Assembly (NCBI RefSeq): GCF_016746085.1
Contig: NZ_JAERTZ010000004.1
Coordinates: 62,001 to 126,000, forward strand
DNA: 64,000 nucleotides
Direction: 5' to 3'
Source of the DNA: Zobellella iuensis
Lineage (GTDB): Bacteria > Pseudomonadota > Gammaproteobacteria > Enterobacterales > Aeromonadaceae
Below, one piece after another: positions 57,052 to 64,000 of the stretch; positions within the stretch are counted from its first letter, which is position 1, and each line of letters opens with the position of its first letter. The notes under the pieces were generated by a model. The model did not search any database. It was not told the DNA's origin and was given only the letters and a program-made list of their open reading frames with translations. Both the position numbers and the translations under genes were made by a program.

Positions 57052-57428
57052 CCATTCACCTGGCCATCGGCCAACCGGCGCACATTATCGCCGTTACGAC
57101 GAACCCTGTCAGCAAAGATGACTCACGCCCCTCTCCTGTCCGGCCGCAACCTTTTGCGCAATCGGGCCTGGGTCCGGGCAACCGGACTGACGGGCCGGCA
57201 GTCGGGAGAATGTCAGGCAAGAAAAAGGGCAAGCCGATAAGGCTTGCCCGCAATGAAGAATACCAGTTGATTATCCGGGTCACCAACCCGGATAACTGAA
57301 CTTCGAAAGCAATCTAGGGTCTCGGGCAACATTAAATCGCCAAAAGTGCCAAAAACCCAGCATTGATTATTCAATGTTTGATATCGCTCGCGTTATTGCT
57401 ACCCCCGGCCATGAAAGCGTGAGCCCTC
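57052..57428. other. 377-base intergenic region with two hairpins
   Basis: No gene is visible. A terminator-like stem lies at 57227-57249 and a perfect 10-bp stem TTATCCGGGT/ACCCGGATAA at 57271-57295. A small CATTGA/TCAATG repeat is at 57361-57376. The rest is featureless; a promoter for the lipoprotein gene must lie in the left part. Confidence 0.6.
57222..57249 (-). terminator. Terminator of the EEP-family gene
   Basis: GGGCAAGCC/GGCTTGCCC, 5-base loop; on the minus strand TTTTTC follows. Confidence 0.85.
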
Positions 57429-58550
57429 TCACACTGCCAGATCCACCCATACCAGGCGATGATCCGAACTGGCGCCACGCTCCGGCCAGCCCCCCGTATT
57501 CCAGAACAGGTTCGCCTGCGGATGCGTCGGCGCCAGCCAGTAAACCCCGCTGGCCAGGGCCCGCAACCTGCGGCCCGGCAGCACATAGTCGAGCCTCAGC
57601 CCCTGGCTGTGGGTCCAGTAGCGGGGCGAGCCCCGGCGCTCTCCCATGCCTTTCAGGGCAAAGCCGCCCCGGGAGCCGGGCCGCAGCCGCCCCAGGGCCA
57701 CGCGGCGGTTCAGCGCAGGATCGGCCAGCAGCGCCTGAATGCCGCCACGAAAGCCGTCGCCGTCCTGGGGATCGGCGTTCAGATCCCCCAGGATCACGAA
57801 ATCGGCCCCGCCGGGCAGGCCACCGCGCCGGCCGGCATCGTCGACCAGATAGTCCCCGTACCCCGGGCGGATGTAGTCGTGCCACAGCCGCAGCTCGTCG
57901 TGGTTTCGGCAGCTGTTGCGTCGCTCGGGGCCTTCGTCGATGGGCGGTGCCGGATGGCAGGCCAGCAGGTGCAGCACCCGGCCATGGGGCAGCCGTACCG
58001 GCAGGTCGAGATGATTCTTGGACGACAACGGCAACACCTCGAGCACCTCCGGGGAATAGTAGGGCCCGGCCTCGGTCCGGGGCAGCCGGGCATGGGGCAT
58101 GTCTCGCCACAGGAAACGGCGAAAGCTGCGCGCCTGCTCCACCAGCAGCGGATAACGGGACAGCAGCGCGAACCCGTACTGGCCGTGAAAGGTGCCAAAG
58201 CCCAGGCCGTCCTCGGGCAGGCGGGGCTCGCCGTCCCCGCTCAGGGACACCGGTGCCAGCAGGCCGGTGTTGGTGGGCACCAGGTAAGAGTAGGGGTAAT
58301 CAATGCCATGTTCACCCGCGGCCAGGTAGCGCTCGCAGAACAACCGCAGGTGGCCGTCGTCCCGGCCTTCACCCTCATGGTCGAATTCGTTCAGCAACAC
58401 CACATCCGGCCTGAGCCGTTGCAGGATAAGGGCGATATTACGCAGCTGGGTACTGCCCTCCCCGGCGATTTCGGCCGCCAGCTGCCCGGGCTGGCGGCGA
58501 TCCAGGGCCACATTGAAGCTGGCAATGCGTATTTTTGCGGAAGGAGTCAT
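57429..58550 (-). CDS. Endonuclease/exonuclease/phosphatase (EEP) family protein
   Basis: 373 residues. IRIASFNVALD at the start, VVLLNEFDHEG with the metal-binding glutamate, LACHPAPP, ILGDLNADP and the final SDHRLVWVDL are the ordered motifs of the EEP (DNase I-like) fold. No signal peptide. Substrate (DNA, phosphoinositide or other phosphoester) cannot be told. ATG 58550 has AAGGAG nearby in the other orientation only; the start is set by the conserved first strand. Confidence 0.88.
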   Translation of the reverse strand: MTPSAKIRIASFNVALDRRQPGQLAAEIAGEGSTQLRNIALILQRLRPDVVLLNEFDHEGEGRDDGHLRLFCERYLAAGEHGIDYPYSYLVPTNTGLLAPVSLSGDGEPRLPEDGLGFGTFHGQYGFALLSRYPLLVEQARSFRRFLWRDMPHARLPRTEAGPYYSPEVLEVLPLSSKNHLDLPVRLPHGRVLHLLACHPAPPIDEGPERRNSCRNHDELRLWHDYIRPGYGDYLVDDAGRRGGLPGGADFVILGDLNADPQDGDGFRGGIQALLADPALNRRVALGRLRPGSRGGFALKGMGERRGSPRYWTHSQGLRLDYVLPGRRLRALASGVYWLAPTHPQANLFWNTGGWPERGASSDHRLVWVDLAV

Positions 58551-58623
58551 AGGGGCTACTTGCCTTTATCGCTCAAACTGTCATCATCTTGGCTTTAACA
58601 GCTGTTTTTCAGGGAGGAAAACA

Positions 58624-58917
58624 ATGTTTAGCATTTTGGTCATCACCTCGGTGGCGCTGTTCGGCCTGCTGTACCTGCTGCGCCGCCGGCAGGAAAGCTT
58701 TTGCATCACCATCGAAGGCATCCATCTTAATGTAAAACGCGGCCGCCCGCCTCAGGCACTGCTGCGCCATTGCCAGCAACTGGTGCAGGACGCCCGCACC
58801 CTCAAGGGAACCATCCGGGGCGTGAAAAAAGGCAGTGCTGTGGTACTCAGCTGTTCCCGCAGCATCCCCGCCTCCTACCGCCAGGATATCCGCCTGTTTT
58901 GGCAGCATCAGCTGTAG
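58624..58917 (+). CDS. DUF3634-like small membrane protein
   Basis: 97 residues: an N-terminal membrane helix (SILVITSVALFGLLYLL) and a basic soluble part with ITIEGIHLNVKRGRPPQALLRHC and VVLSCSRSIPASYRQ. The shape resembles DUF3634. GGGAGGAAAA precedes ATG 58624. Function unknown. Confidence 0.75.
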   Translation: MFSILVITSVALFGLLYLLRRRQESFCITIEGIHLNVKRGRPPQALLRHCQQLVQDARTLKGTIRGVKKGSAVVLSCSRSIPASYRQDIRLFWQHQL

Positions 58918-59055
58918 CACAGGTCAAAACATGACCCTAAACGGATGCCAACGCCCTCTTCCGGGCGTCGCCCCGGCGGAAATTCCCCATGCCCCCTTGA
59001 CCTGAACGCCATTTCCCGCTTTGCTGGGACATATCGTTCATCATGAGGCAACCCC

Positions 59056-59721
59056 ATGAAATTGTACCCCCTGCTGCTCTGTGGCCTGCTGGCCGCCTGT
59101 GCCGGCCAGCAAAGCACCGAACAAGCCCAAACGCCGCAATCCACCAGCAACAACCCGTCGCAGGAAGTCGTGCCCAAGGGCGAATTTACCCAGATCAATG
59201 TCAGCCGCTCCCAGCAGGCGATGGACGCCATTACCGGCGGCAATGCCGACACCATCAACGAAATACTGCAAAGCCCCAACGACTACGCCCCACCGGTGCT
59301 GTATCTGATCTCCGCCATCATGTTCGACAACGATTATCATGATCAGGGCACCTTCTGGTTTTATGCCGCCCAGCTGCGGGCACGCAGCGATGCCAACAAG
59401 TCCGGCGACAATAGCACCCATAGCGCCGTCACCCAGCTTAACCAGCGCTTCGGCACCAACATCATCCCCCATGCGTTGAATAATCCGGATCGGCTGGAAG
59501 CCATAGTGGCGCAGGTACTGGAATGGGACAGCCAGCAAAGCCGCAACTACGATCCCCGCTGGATAGCCCTGCAGGGTCAGGACGTAATGACCGAAACCAA
59601 GGTGAATTTTGCCCCCCGAGACAAGTGGGGGGAGATAGACGCCCTGACGCGCACCCAATACCGCCAGGGGTTGAGCCAGGCCATGGTCGAGCTGCGCCAG
59701 CGGCAACGCCAAGCGCAATAA
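59056..59721 (+). CDS. Lipoprotein of unknown function
   Basis: 221 residues with a lipobox LAAC (residues 12-15). A Gln/Ser/Asn-rich stretch follows, then a helical domain with APPVLYLISAIMFDNDYHDQGTFWFYAAQLRAR and NNPDRLEAIVAQVLEWDSQQSRNYDPRWIALQG. The pattern of paired helices suggests a Sel1/TPR-like fold but no repeat is clear. Not recognised. Confidence 0.75.
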   Translation: MKLYPLLLCGLLAACAGQQSTEQAQTPQSTSNNPSQEVVPKGEFTQINVSRSQQAMDAITGGNADTINEILQSPNDYAPPVLYLISAIMFDNDYHDQGTFWFYAAQLRARSDANKSGDNSTHSAVTQLNQRFGTNIIPHALNNPDRLEAIVAQVLEWDSQQSRNYDPRWIALQGQDVMTETKVNFAPRDKWGEIDALTRTQYRQGLSQAMVELRQRQRQAQ

Positions 59722-59743
59722 CGGGCGCCCGCTCCGCCCTTCG

Positions 59744-59774
59744 CATCCCGGTCTTTACCGGGATGTTTTATTTT
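59744..59774 (+). terminator. Rho-independent terminator after the lipoprotein gene
   Basis: CATCCCGGT-CTTT-ACCGGGATG followed by TTTTATTTT. Confidence 0.93.
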
Positions 59775-59900
59775 GGGACCCTTGCAGTTCCGGTTAGCTT
59801 CGCCGCCGATGAACAAGCCGGCACATTACCTTAAACAACAACAACTTGCTGTAAGATGATCATGTTCGCAGCCGCCAAGCATCACAGGAGAGCCTGCCCA

Positions 59901-60581
59901 ATGAGCACACCACGTCACCCCCAGGTCAAGGTCTGGGACTGGTCCATCCGTTTTTTTCACTGGAGTCTGCCGGTTCTGCTGTATCTGCTGTGGCACTCCG
60001 CCGGCGAGGATCTGGACCGGCACATGCTGTTTGCCCAACTGATGCTGGGGCTGTTGCTGTATCGCATTATCTGGGGCTTTATCGGCACCCCCTATGCCCG
60101 CTTCAGCCATTTCCTCTATCACCCGGGGCAGGTGTTCGCCTACCTGCGCGCGTCGTTCAGCCCGCAGAAACCGGTGTACCTCGGCCATAACCCCCTGGGC
60201 GGCATCATGGTGCTGGTGCTGCTGGGCACCTTGCTGTTCCAGGCCACCACCGGCCTGTTCACCACCGATGACATCTTCTACAACGGCCCCCTGTACGACA
60301 GCGTATCCCGCGCCACCTCGGGCTGGATGACCCAGTGGCACAAGTCCTGGTTCTACGAGGGGCTGCTGATCCTGGTGGGGCTGCATGTGCTGGCCATAGG
60401 GCTGTACAAACTGCGGGGAGAGGGCCTGGTCAAGGCCATGATCACCGGCCACAAGGCGCCGGACGCGAGCCAGGTGGCCGACCTGCAGAAGCCCCATCCC
60501 CAGGTCTTCCCCTGGCTCCGGTTCGTGCCGGCGGTGGCCCTGGCCTATGGCCTGGTATGGCTGATCTTCAACGGCCTCTAA
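59901..60581 (+). CDS. Cytochrome b561 family membrane cytochrome
   Basis: 226 residues, four membrane helices. KVWDWSIRFFHWSLPVLLY, with the first heme histidine, WGFIGTPYARFSHF, and HKSWFYEGLLILVGLHVLAIGLY with further histidines match the nickel-dependent hydrogenase-type b561 family. It moves electrons between quinol and a periplasmic acceptor. It faces the cytochrome c' gene; an electron path between them is possible but inferred. AGGAGAG precedes ATG 59901. Confidence 0.9.
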   Translation: MSTPRHPQVKVWDWSIRFFHWSLPVLLYLLWHSAGEDLDRHMLFAQLMLGLLLYRIIWGFIGTPYARFSHFLYHPGQVFAYLRASFSPQKPVYLGHNPLGGIMVLVLLGTLLFQATTGLFTTDDIFYNGPLYDSVSRATSGWMTQWHKSWFYEGLLILVGLHVLAIGLYKLRGEGLVKAMITGHKAPDASQVADLQKPHPQVFPWLRFVPAVALAYGLVWLIFNGL

Positions 60582-60586
60582 TCAAA

Positions 60587-60610
60587 AAAAGGAGCCTTTA
60601 GGCTCCTTTT
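60587..60610. terminator. Bidirectional terminator between cytochrome genes
   Basis: AAAAGGAGCC-TTTA-GGCTCCTTTT, flanked by A- and T-runs, serving both convergent genes. Confidence 0.92.
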
Positions 60611-60616
60611 TGGTGC

Positions 60617-61078
60617 TTACTTGCGATACTCGTCGTGGCAACTTTTGCAGCTCTGCATCACCTTGGCCACCACGGGCCGGGCCTTGGCAGAGTCGAAGCC
60701 GGGCTGGCCGGATACTTCGATCAGCTCCTGCAGGGCGGTGCCGAAGTTCTGGCCCTTGGCCCTGAAGCCATCCATATCGTTCCAGGCCTTGGGCAACAGG
60801 TTACTGCCACGCGCCCCCCGGGTTTCGGGGAAATAGGTCTCGCCCAGCAGGCCGGACACATTGCCCAAGTTCAGGGCACGCTGGTGCAGCGCCTCGGCAT
60901 CGAAGTCGATCTCTCCCTTCACCATAGCGCCCATCACTTTCGTCTGGGCGCCCATGACTCTATAGATAGACTGCCGGTACTTAACGCCGTCCTCGGGTTT
61001 GAACAGATTGGTCTGGGCCGCAACCGTGGTGGCGAACAGACCGGCGGCGGCGGCGATAATCAACGTTTTCTTCAACAT
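60617..61078 (-). CDS. Cytochrome c'
   Basis: 153 residues with a signal peptide ending in TVAA. A four-helix sequence and the C-terminal heme site CKSCHDEYRK are diagnostic of cytochrome c'. These periplasmic proteins bind NO and protect against it. ATG 61078 fits the signal peptide; upstream in-frame codons were ignored. Confidence 0.93.
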   Translation of the reverse strand: MLKKTLIIAAAAGLFATTVAAQTNLFKPEDGVKYRQSIYRVMGAQTKVMGAMVKGEIDFDAEALHQRALNLGNVSGLLGETYFPETRGARGSNLLPKAWNDMDGFRAKGQNFGTALQELIEVSGQPGFDSAKARPVVAKVMQSCKSCHDEYRK

Positions 61079-61326
61079 TGCGATGCTCCTGAGAGTGGTT
61101 ATTGTCACGGGCATATCGCACCCATCTTTTTATTAGCGTTTTACGATATTACAGGGATACATTCAAATCCACCTCTTGGGAGGTATCCATGACCCGGATC
61201 CCGCCCACACCATAGCACCGGAATGGCTCCCATTTATGTCATCTTGTGTCATCGAACGGAATATTCAGGCGCCATCCTGCGCCCTGCCACGGGAGGCCGG
61301 CGGAAGAACGGTGCGCAGGCCCGGGC

Positions 61327-62649
61327 TCAGCGCATGTCGAACAGTTCCTGGTGAAAACGGGCGCCGGCGAAGCCCCGCCCCTGCAGCTCCTGGCGCAGCG
61401 GGTCGCCGAACTCGCGCGGGCCGCAAAACCAGAGCTCGCGCTCGGCCCAGTCCGGAACCAGGGTGGCCAGCCGTGCCATGGTCAGCGGCTCCTCCACCTC
61501 GGTGATCACCAGATGAAGCCGCACCCCGGCCCGCTCGGCCAGGCTGCGGACATGGCCGATAAAGCTGTCGGCGGGCGTGGCGGTGGCATAGATAAAGTCG
61601 GTGTCCTCTTCCTGCCCCACCCGGGCCAGCTCCTCCAGCCGGGCGATAAAGGGGGTCACGCCGATGCCGGCGGCCACCCACAACTGGCGCCGCCGGCCGG
61701 CAAAGGTGAAACGGCCATAGGGCCCCTCCAGGTTCACTTCCTGGCCGGTCGCCAGGGTGCGGGGCAAACGGCGGCTGTAGTCCCCCAGGCCCTTGATACT
61801 GAAATGCAGCAGGCCGTCATCCTGCCAGCCCGAGGTAAGGACAAAGGGATGGGGCCCCGGCCCGTCTGCAAAGGCCACAAAGGCGAACTGACCGGCCCGG
61901 TGGCCGGGCCAGGCGGTGCTGAGCTCGACACTGAGATCCAGTACCTGACCGTCATGGTGGTATTCGAGGGCGAGGATCCGGCCTACCGCCTTGCGGCCAT
62001 GGCCGATGCGATGGAACAGCGACAAGGCCGCCGCCAGGCTGCCGCCCAGCAACAGGGGCGCCAGCAGCCAACCCACCGGCTTGGCCCAGAAGGAAGGCGA
62101 CAACAGCAGCACCGAATGGAACACCAGCAGCAGATAGACCGCCGCCATCAGCCGGTGGACCCTGAAAAAATAGCGATAGGGAAAACGCCGCCACAGCGCC
62201 AGCCCGACCAGCAGCAGCAGCAGGGTAAAGGCCCAGGGGCCCGCCTCGGCGGCCAACCGGTGCCAGTCCGGCGGGGTCCCTTCCAGCGGACGGCTCCTGC
62301 CCCCCTGGTGCGGCCCTATCAGCAGTTGCAGCTCCACCAGTGCCGGCGGCACCACCCGCAGCAGCCAGTGCAGCGCCCCGGCCGCCACACCGGCCAGCCC
62401 CAGCCAGCGGTGCAGGCGGTAGTACTTGTCCAGCCCGCCCAGCCAGGCTTCCAGCTGCAGCGGCCGGGCGGCCAGCATGACGGTGACCGACAACAGGCCG
62501 ATGGCCAGGATGCCGGTAAACTCGAGCAGCAGTCGCCGCAATGGCCAGAACAGGGCCGCCAGCGCCCCGGCCGGCAGGCTGAGCAGCCAGGCCAGGCCGA
62601 GCAACAGCACCAGGCCGCCCAGTATCAGCTTCAGTCGGTTCAGTCCCAT
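61327..62649 (-). CDS. Ferric reductase-like membrane flavo-oxidoreductase
   Basis: 440 residues. The first ~210 residues have about six membrane helices with heme-binding histidines (YYRLHRWLGLAGVAAGALHW, YFFRVHRLMAAVYLLLVFHS). Then an FAD-binding barrel (RAGQFAFVAFAD..HPFVLTSG, FSIKGLGDYSRRLP) and an NAD(P) domain (WVAAGIGVTPFIARLEEL, ELWFCGPREFGDPLRQEL). This is the FRE/NOX layout that carries electrons across the membrane. No partner subunit gene is nearby. GGGGGAG precedes ATG 62649. Confidence 0.9.
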   Translation of the reverse strand: MGLNRLKLILGGLVLLLGLAWLLSLPAGALAALFWPLRRLLLEFTGILAIGLLSVTVMLAARPLQLEAWLGGLDKYYRLHRWLGLAGVAAGALHWLLRVVPPALVELQLLIGPHQGGRSRPLEGTPPDWHRLAAEAGPWAFTLLLLLVGLALWRRFPYRYFFRVHRLMAAVYLLLVFHSVLLLSPSFWAKPVGWLLAPLLLGGSLAAALSLFHRIGHGRKAVGRILALEYHHDGQVLDLSVELSTAWPGHRAGQFAFVAFADGPGPHPFVLTSGWQDDGLLHFSIKGLGDYSRRLPRTLATGQEVNLEGPYGRFTFAGRRRQLWVAAGIGVTPFIARLEELARVGQEEDTDFIYATATPADSFIGHVRSLAERAGVRLHLVITEVEEPLTMARLATLVPDWAERELWFCGPREFGDPLRQELQGRGFAGARFHQELFDMR

Positions 62650-62796
62650 GCTCCCCCAGCCTCGGCGCTTGCTCCCATTCCTCCTAACTATAGGCGCCGC
62701 CACGGCGACAGATGAAGCCGGATCCGGCCGCTCCTGCCCGCGACGCCGGCACCGGACAATCAAGACCCAAACAGAACCCGCGCCGCCATTTGGGCT

Positions 62797-63213
62797 TCAG
62801 GTATCTTGCGTATCCGGCGGCCCCACCCACATAAAGGGGTTGTGCGCCACCTCCCACAAGTAACCGTCCGGATCGGCGAAATAGCCGGAATAGCCGCCCC
62901 AGAACACCGCCTGCCCGGGCTTGACCAGGGTGGCGCCGGCGGCCACCGCCTCGGCCAGCAGCGCATCCACCGCCGCCGGCGAAGCGACATTGTGGGCCAG
63001 GCTGAAACCGGCGAAGCCATGGCCCTCGGCGGGCACGCCCGCGTCCTCGGCCAGGGCCTCGCGGCCGAACAACCCCAGCCAGCTGCCGTTCAGATTGAAA
63101 AAGGCCACGCTGGGCGGCGAGTCCAGCTGCGGCAGGCCGAGCGCCCGGTAAAAAGCCACGGCGCGGGCCAGGTCACGCACGCCCAGGGTGATCATACTGA
63201 TCCTTGGTTGCAT
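62797..63213 (-). CDS. Glyoxalase/bleomycin-resistance (VOC) family protein
   Basis: 138 residues, two beta-alpha-beta-beta-beta modules: MITLGVRDLARAVAFYRALG and AVDALLAEAVAAGATLVKPGQ...GYSGYFADPDGYLWEVAHNP. VOC proteins include isomerases, dioxygenases and antibiotic-binding proteins; no substrate can be given. Two adjacent ATGs exist; 63213 has better spacing from AGGAGG. Confidence 0.92.
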   Translation of the reverse strand: MQPRISMITLGVRDLARAVAFYRALGLPQLDSPPSVAFFNLNGSWLGLFGREALAEDAGVPAEGHGFAGFSLAHNVASPAAVDALLAEAVAAGATLVKPGQAVFWGGYSGYFADPDGYLWEVAHNPFMWVGPPDTQDT

Positions 63214-63222
63214 CATTCCTCC

Positions 63223-63825
63223 TCAATAAAGTCCGGACAGGCGATCCAGCCAGCCCCATCCGGGGTCGAACAACAGCCAGGCCAGCACGCCGACATTGGC
63301 GACCACCGACAACCAGAACACCAGTTGAAAGGAGGCTTTCCGCGACTTGTGCCTGAGCCTCCGCTGGGCCACCAGGGCACCGGGCCAGCCGCCAGCCAGC
63401 GCCAGCAGATGCAGGGTGCTTTCCCGGGTGCGCCACAGGTTCTGCCGGGCCGCCTGTTTGTCCAGCCCGTACATCCAGTAGGTGAACAGGCTCACGCCCG
63501 GATACAGCGCCACTACCCACCAGTCCAGCGCCCCCAGCCAGGCCAGGGCCGCCAGCAGGGTGATGAAAAACAGGAGAAACAGCGGATACAAGGGGCCCGC
63601 GGGTGCAGACTGCCCCTGCAACAACACCTGCTGAGCCTGCCGTCGCCCCCGCGCATCCCGGCCCAGTTCGTAACTGACCGCCTGCCGGTCGGCGGGCCGG
63701 CACTTGCCCGCCGCGAAGGCTTTGATATGCACGAACAGCGGCTCACCACCGCCTTCGGGGGTGATAAAGCCAAAACCCTGTTCATGTTTCCACTGGGTGA
63801 TGTGTCCCCGGTAACGCTTGCCCAT
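63223..63825 (-). CDS. Cold-shock domain / DUF1294 membrane protein
   Basis: 200 residues: an N-terminal cold-shock domain (RGHITQWKHEQGFGFITPEGGGEPLFVHIKAF) followed by several hydrophobic helices and the DUF1294 block (YWMYGLDKQAARQNLWRTRESTLHLLALAGGWPGALVAQRRLRHKSRK). This two-domain arrangement is common but without known role. It is 9 bases upstream of the VOC gene and probably co-transcribed. Confidence 0.92.
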   Translation of the reverse strand: MGKRYRGHITQWKHEQGFGFITPEGGGEPLFVHIKAFAAGKCRPADRQAVSYELGRDARGRRQAQQVLLQGQSAPAGPLYPLFLLFFITLLAALAWLGALDWWVVALYPGVSLFTYWMYGLDKQAARQNLWRTRESTLHLLALAGGWPGALVAQRRLRHKSRKASFQLVFWLSVVANVGVLAWLLFDPGWGWLDRLSGLY

Positions 63826-63917
63826 CAAGGATATCCCCGCGTGTAACCCATTGCCGCACCATGCTGGCCGGCTGACTGCCACCAAGTCATAACCCCTCTC
63901 ATCCCAAACGAAAAAGG

Positions 63918-64000
63918 TTAAGGCTTAACGCATTGGGCCAACAGCTGTACAAAAAAGTCCCTGCCCCGGCGACGGGCAAACTCGATATTGCGCTCAGGAA
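63918..64000 (-). CDS. C-terminal end of a leftward gene, not identified
   Basis: The last 26 codons of a frame that enters from the right edge, ending ERNIEFARRRGRDFFVQLLAQCVKP. Too short to assign. Confidence 0.5.
   Translation of the reverse strand, partial: PERNIEFARRRGRDFFVQLLAQCVKP

Noticed and set aside
57271-57295. Perfect 10-bp palindrome as an integron attC or phage attachment site
   Set aside because: No integrase gene or repeated copies nearby and none of the attC core sites are visible; treated as a plain hairpin.

Overview
The window looks like GC-rich chromosomal DNA of a gammaproteobacterium. Evidence for this is the set of gammaproteobacterial gene blocks (lexA, ubiC-ubiA, glpE-glpG, rpmB-rpmG, radC, coaBC-dut-slmA, pyrE-rph/yicC, fabR-yijD, ydbH-ynbE-ydbL) and their protein sequences. 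The aa3 oxidase cluster combined with an enterobacterial-type backbone suggests an Aeromonadales marine relative (Oceanimonas/Zobellella-like). That genus-level guess is inference. No rRNA, tRNA or CRISPR array was seen.

Layout. 1-5.6 kb: a leftward aa3-type cytochrome c oxidase cluster (coxB, coxA, ctaG, coxC, then a SURF1 gene, a small CGHC protein and the start of ctaA), with one rightward DUF2909 gene inside it. 5.7-8.1 kb: a 17-copy heptamer array, lexA with two SOS boxes, and ubiC-ubiA. 8.2-9.8 kb: a FliL-like protein, glpG and glpE. 9.8-14.7 kb: the branched-chain amino-acid ABC transporter livK-livHMGF. 15-18.4 kb: a LacI-family regulator, a second heptamer array, and kbl-tdh for threonine breakdown. 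18.4-30.5 kb: a TetR regulator and a lipopolysaccharide core locus (hldD, a glycosyltransferase-deacetylase fusion, three GT9 transferases plus waaF-type genes, a GT25, waaA, kdkA, a GT2) ending in coaD. 30.5-38.4 kb: housekeeping genes mutM, rpmG-rpmB, radC, coaBC-dut-slmA, mscS, pyrE-rph and yicC.

38.4-42.4 kb is an AT-richer accessory segment directly after yicC. It has repeated integrase-arm-like sites, a broken tyrosine integrase, a complete AbiEi/AbiEii type IV toxin-antitoxin (abortive infection) pair, and the C-terminal part of a helicase-associated (XPB N-terminal-like) protein. yicC 3' ends are known integration targets of mobilizable genomic islands, so this is probably a decayed island.

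42.5-64 kb returns to core genes: yijD-fabR facing a fatty-acid desaturase with a near-perfect FabR operator between them, a sodium-dependent transporter, oligopeptidase B, the YdbH-YnbE-YdbL envelope bridge, small metal-binding and membrane proteins, a secreted M14 carboxypeptidase, a WYL regulator followed by an FtsZ-family gene outside any division cluster, lipoproteins, an EEP-family nuclease/phosphatase, cytochrome b561 and cytochrome c', a ferric-reductase-like oxidoreductase, a glyoxalase-fold protein and a cold-shock/DUF1294 protein.

The most unusual items are the orphan FtsZ with an intact C-terminal peptide sitting 14 bases behind a strong terminator, the FabR box at the desaturase start, the two related heptamer arrays, the glycosyltransferase/deacetylase fusion, and the yicC-linked AbiE island remnant.
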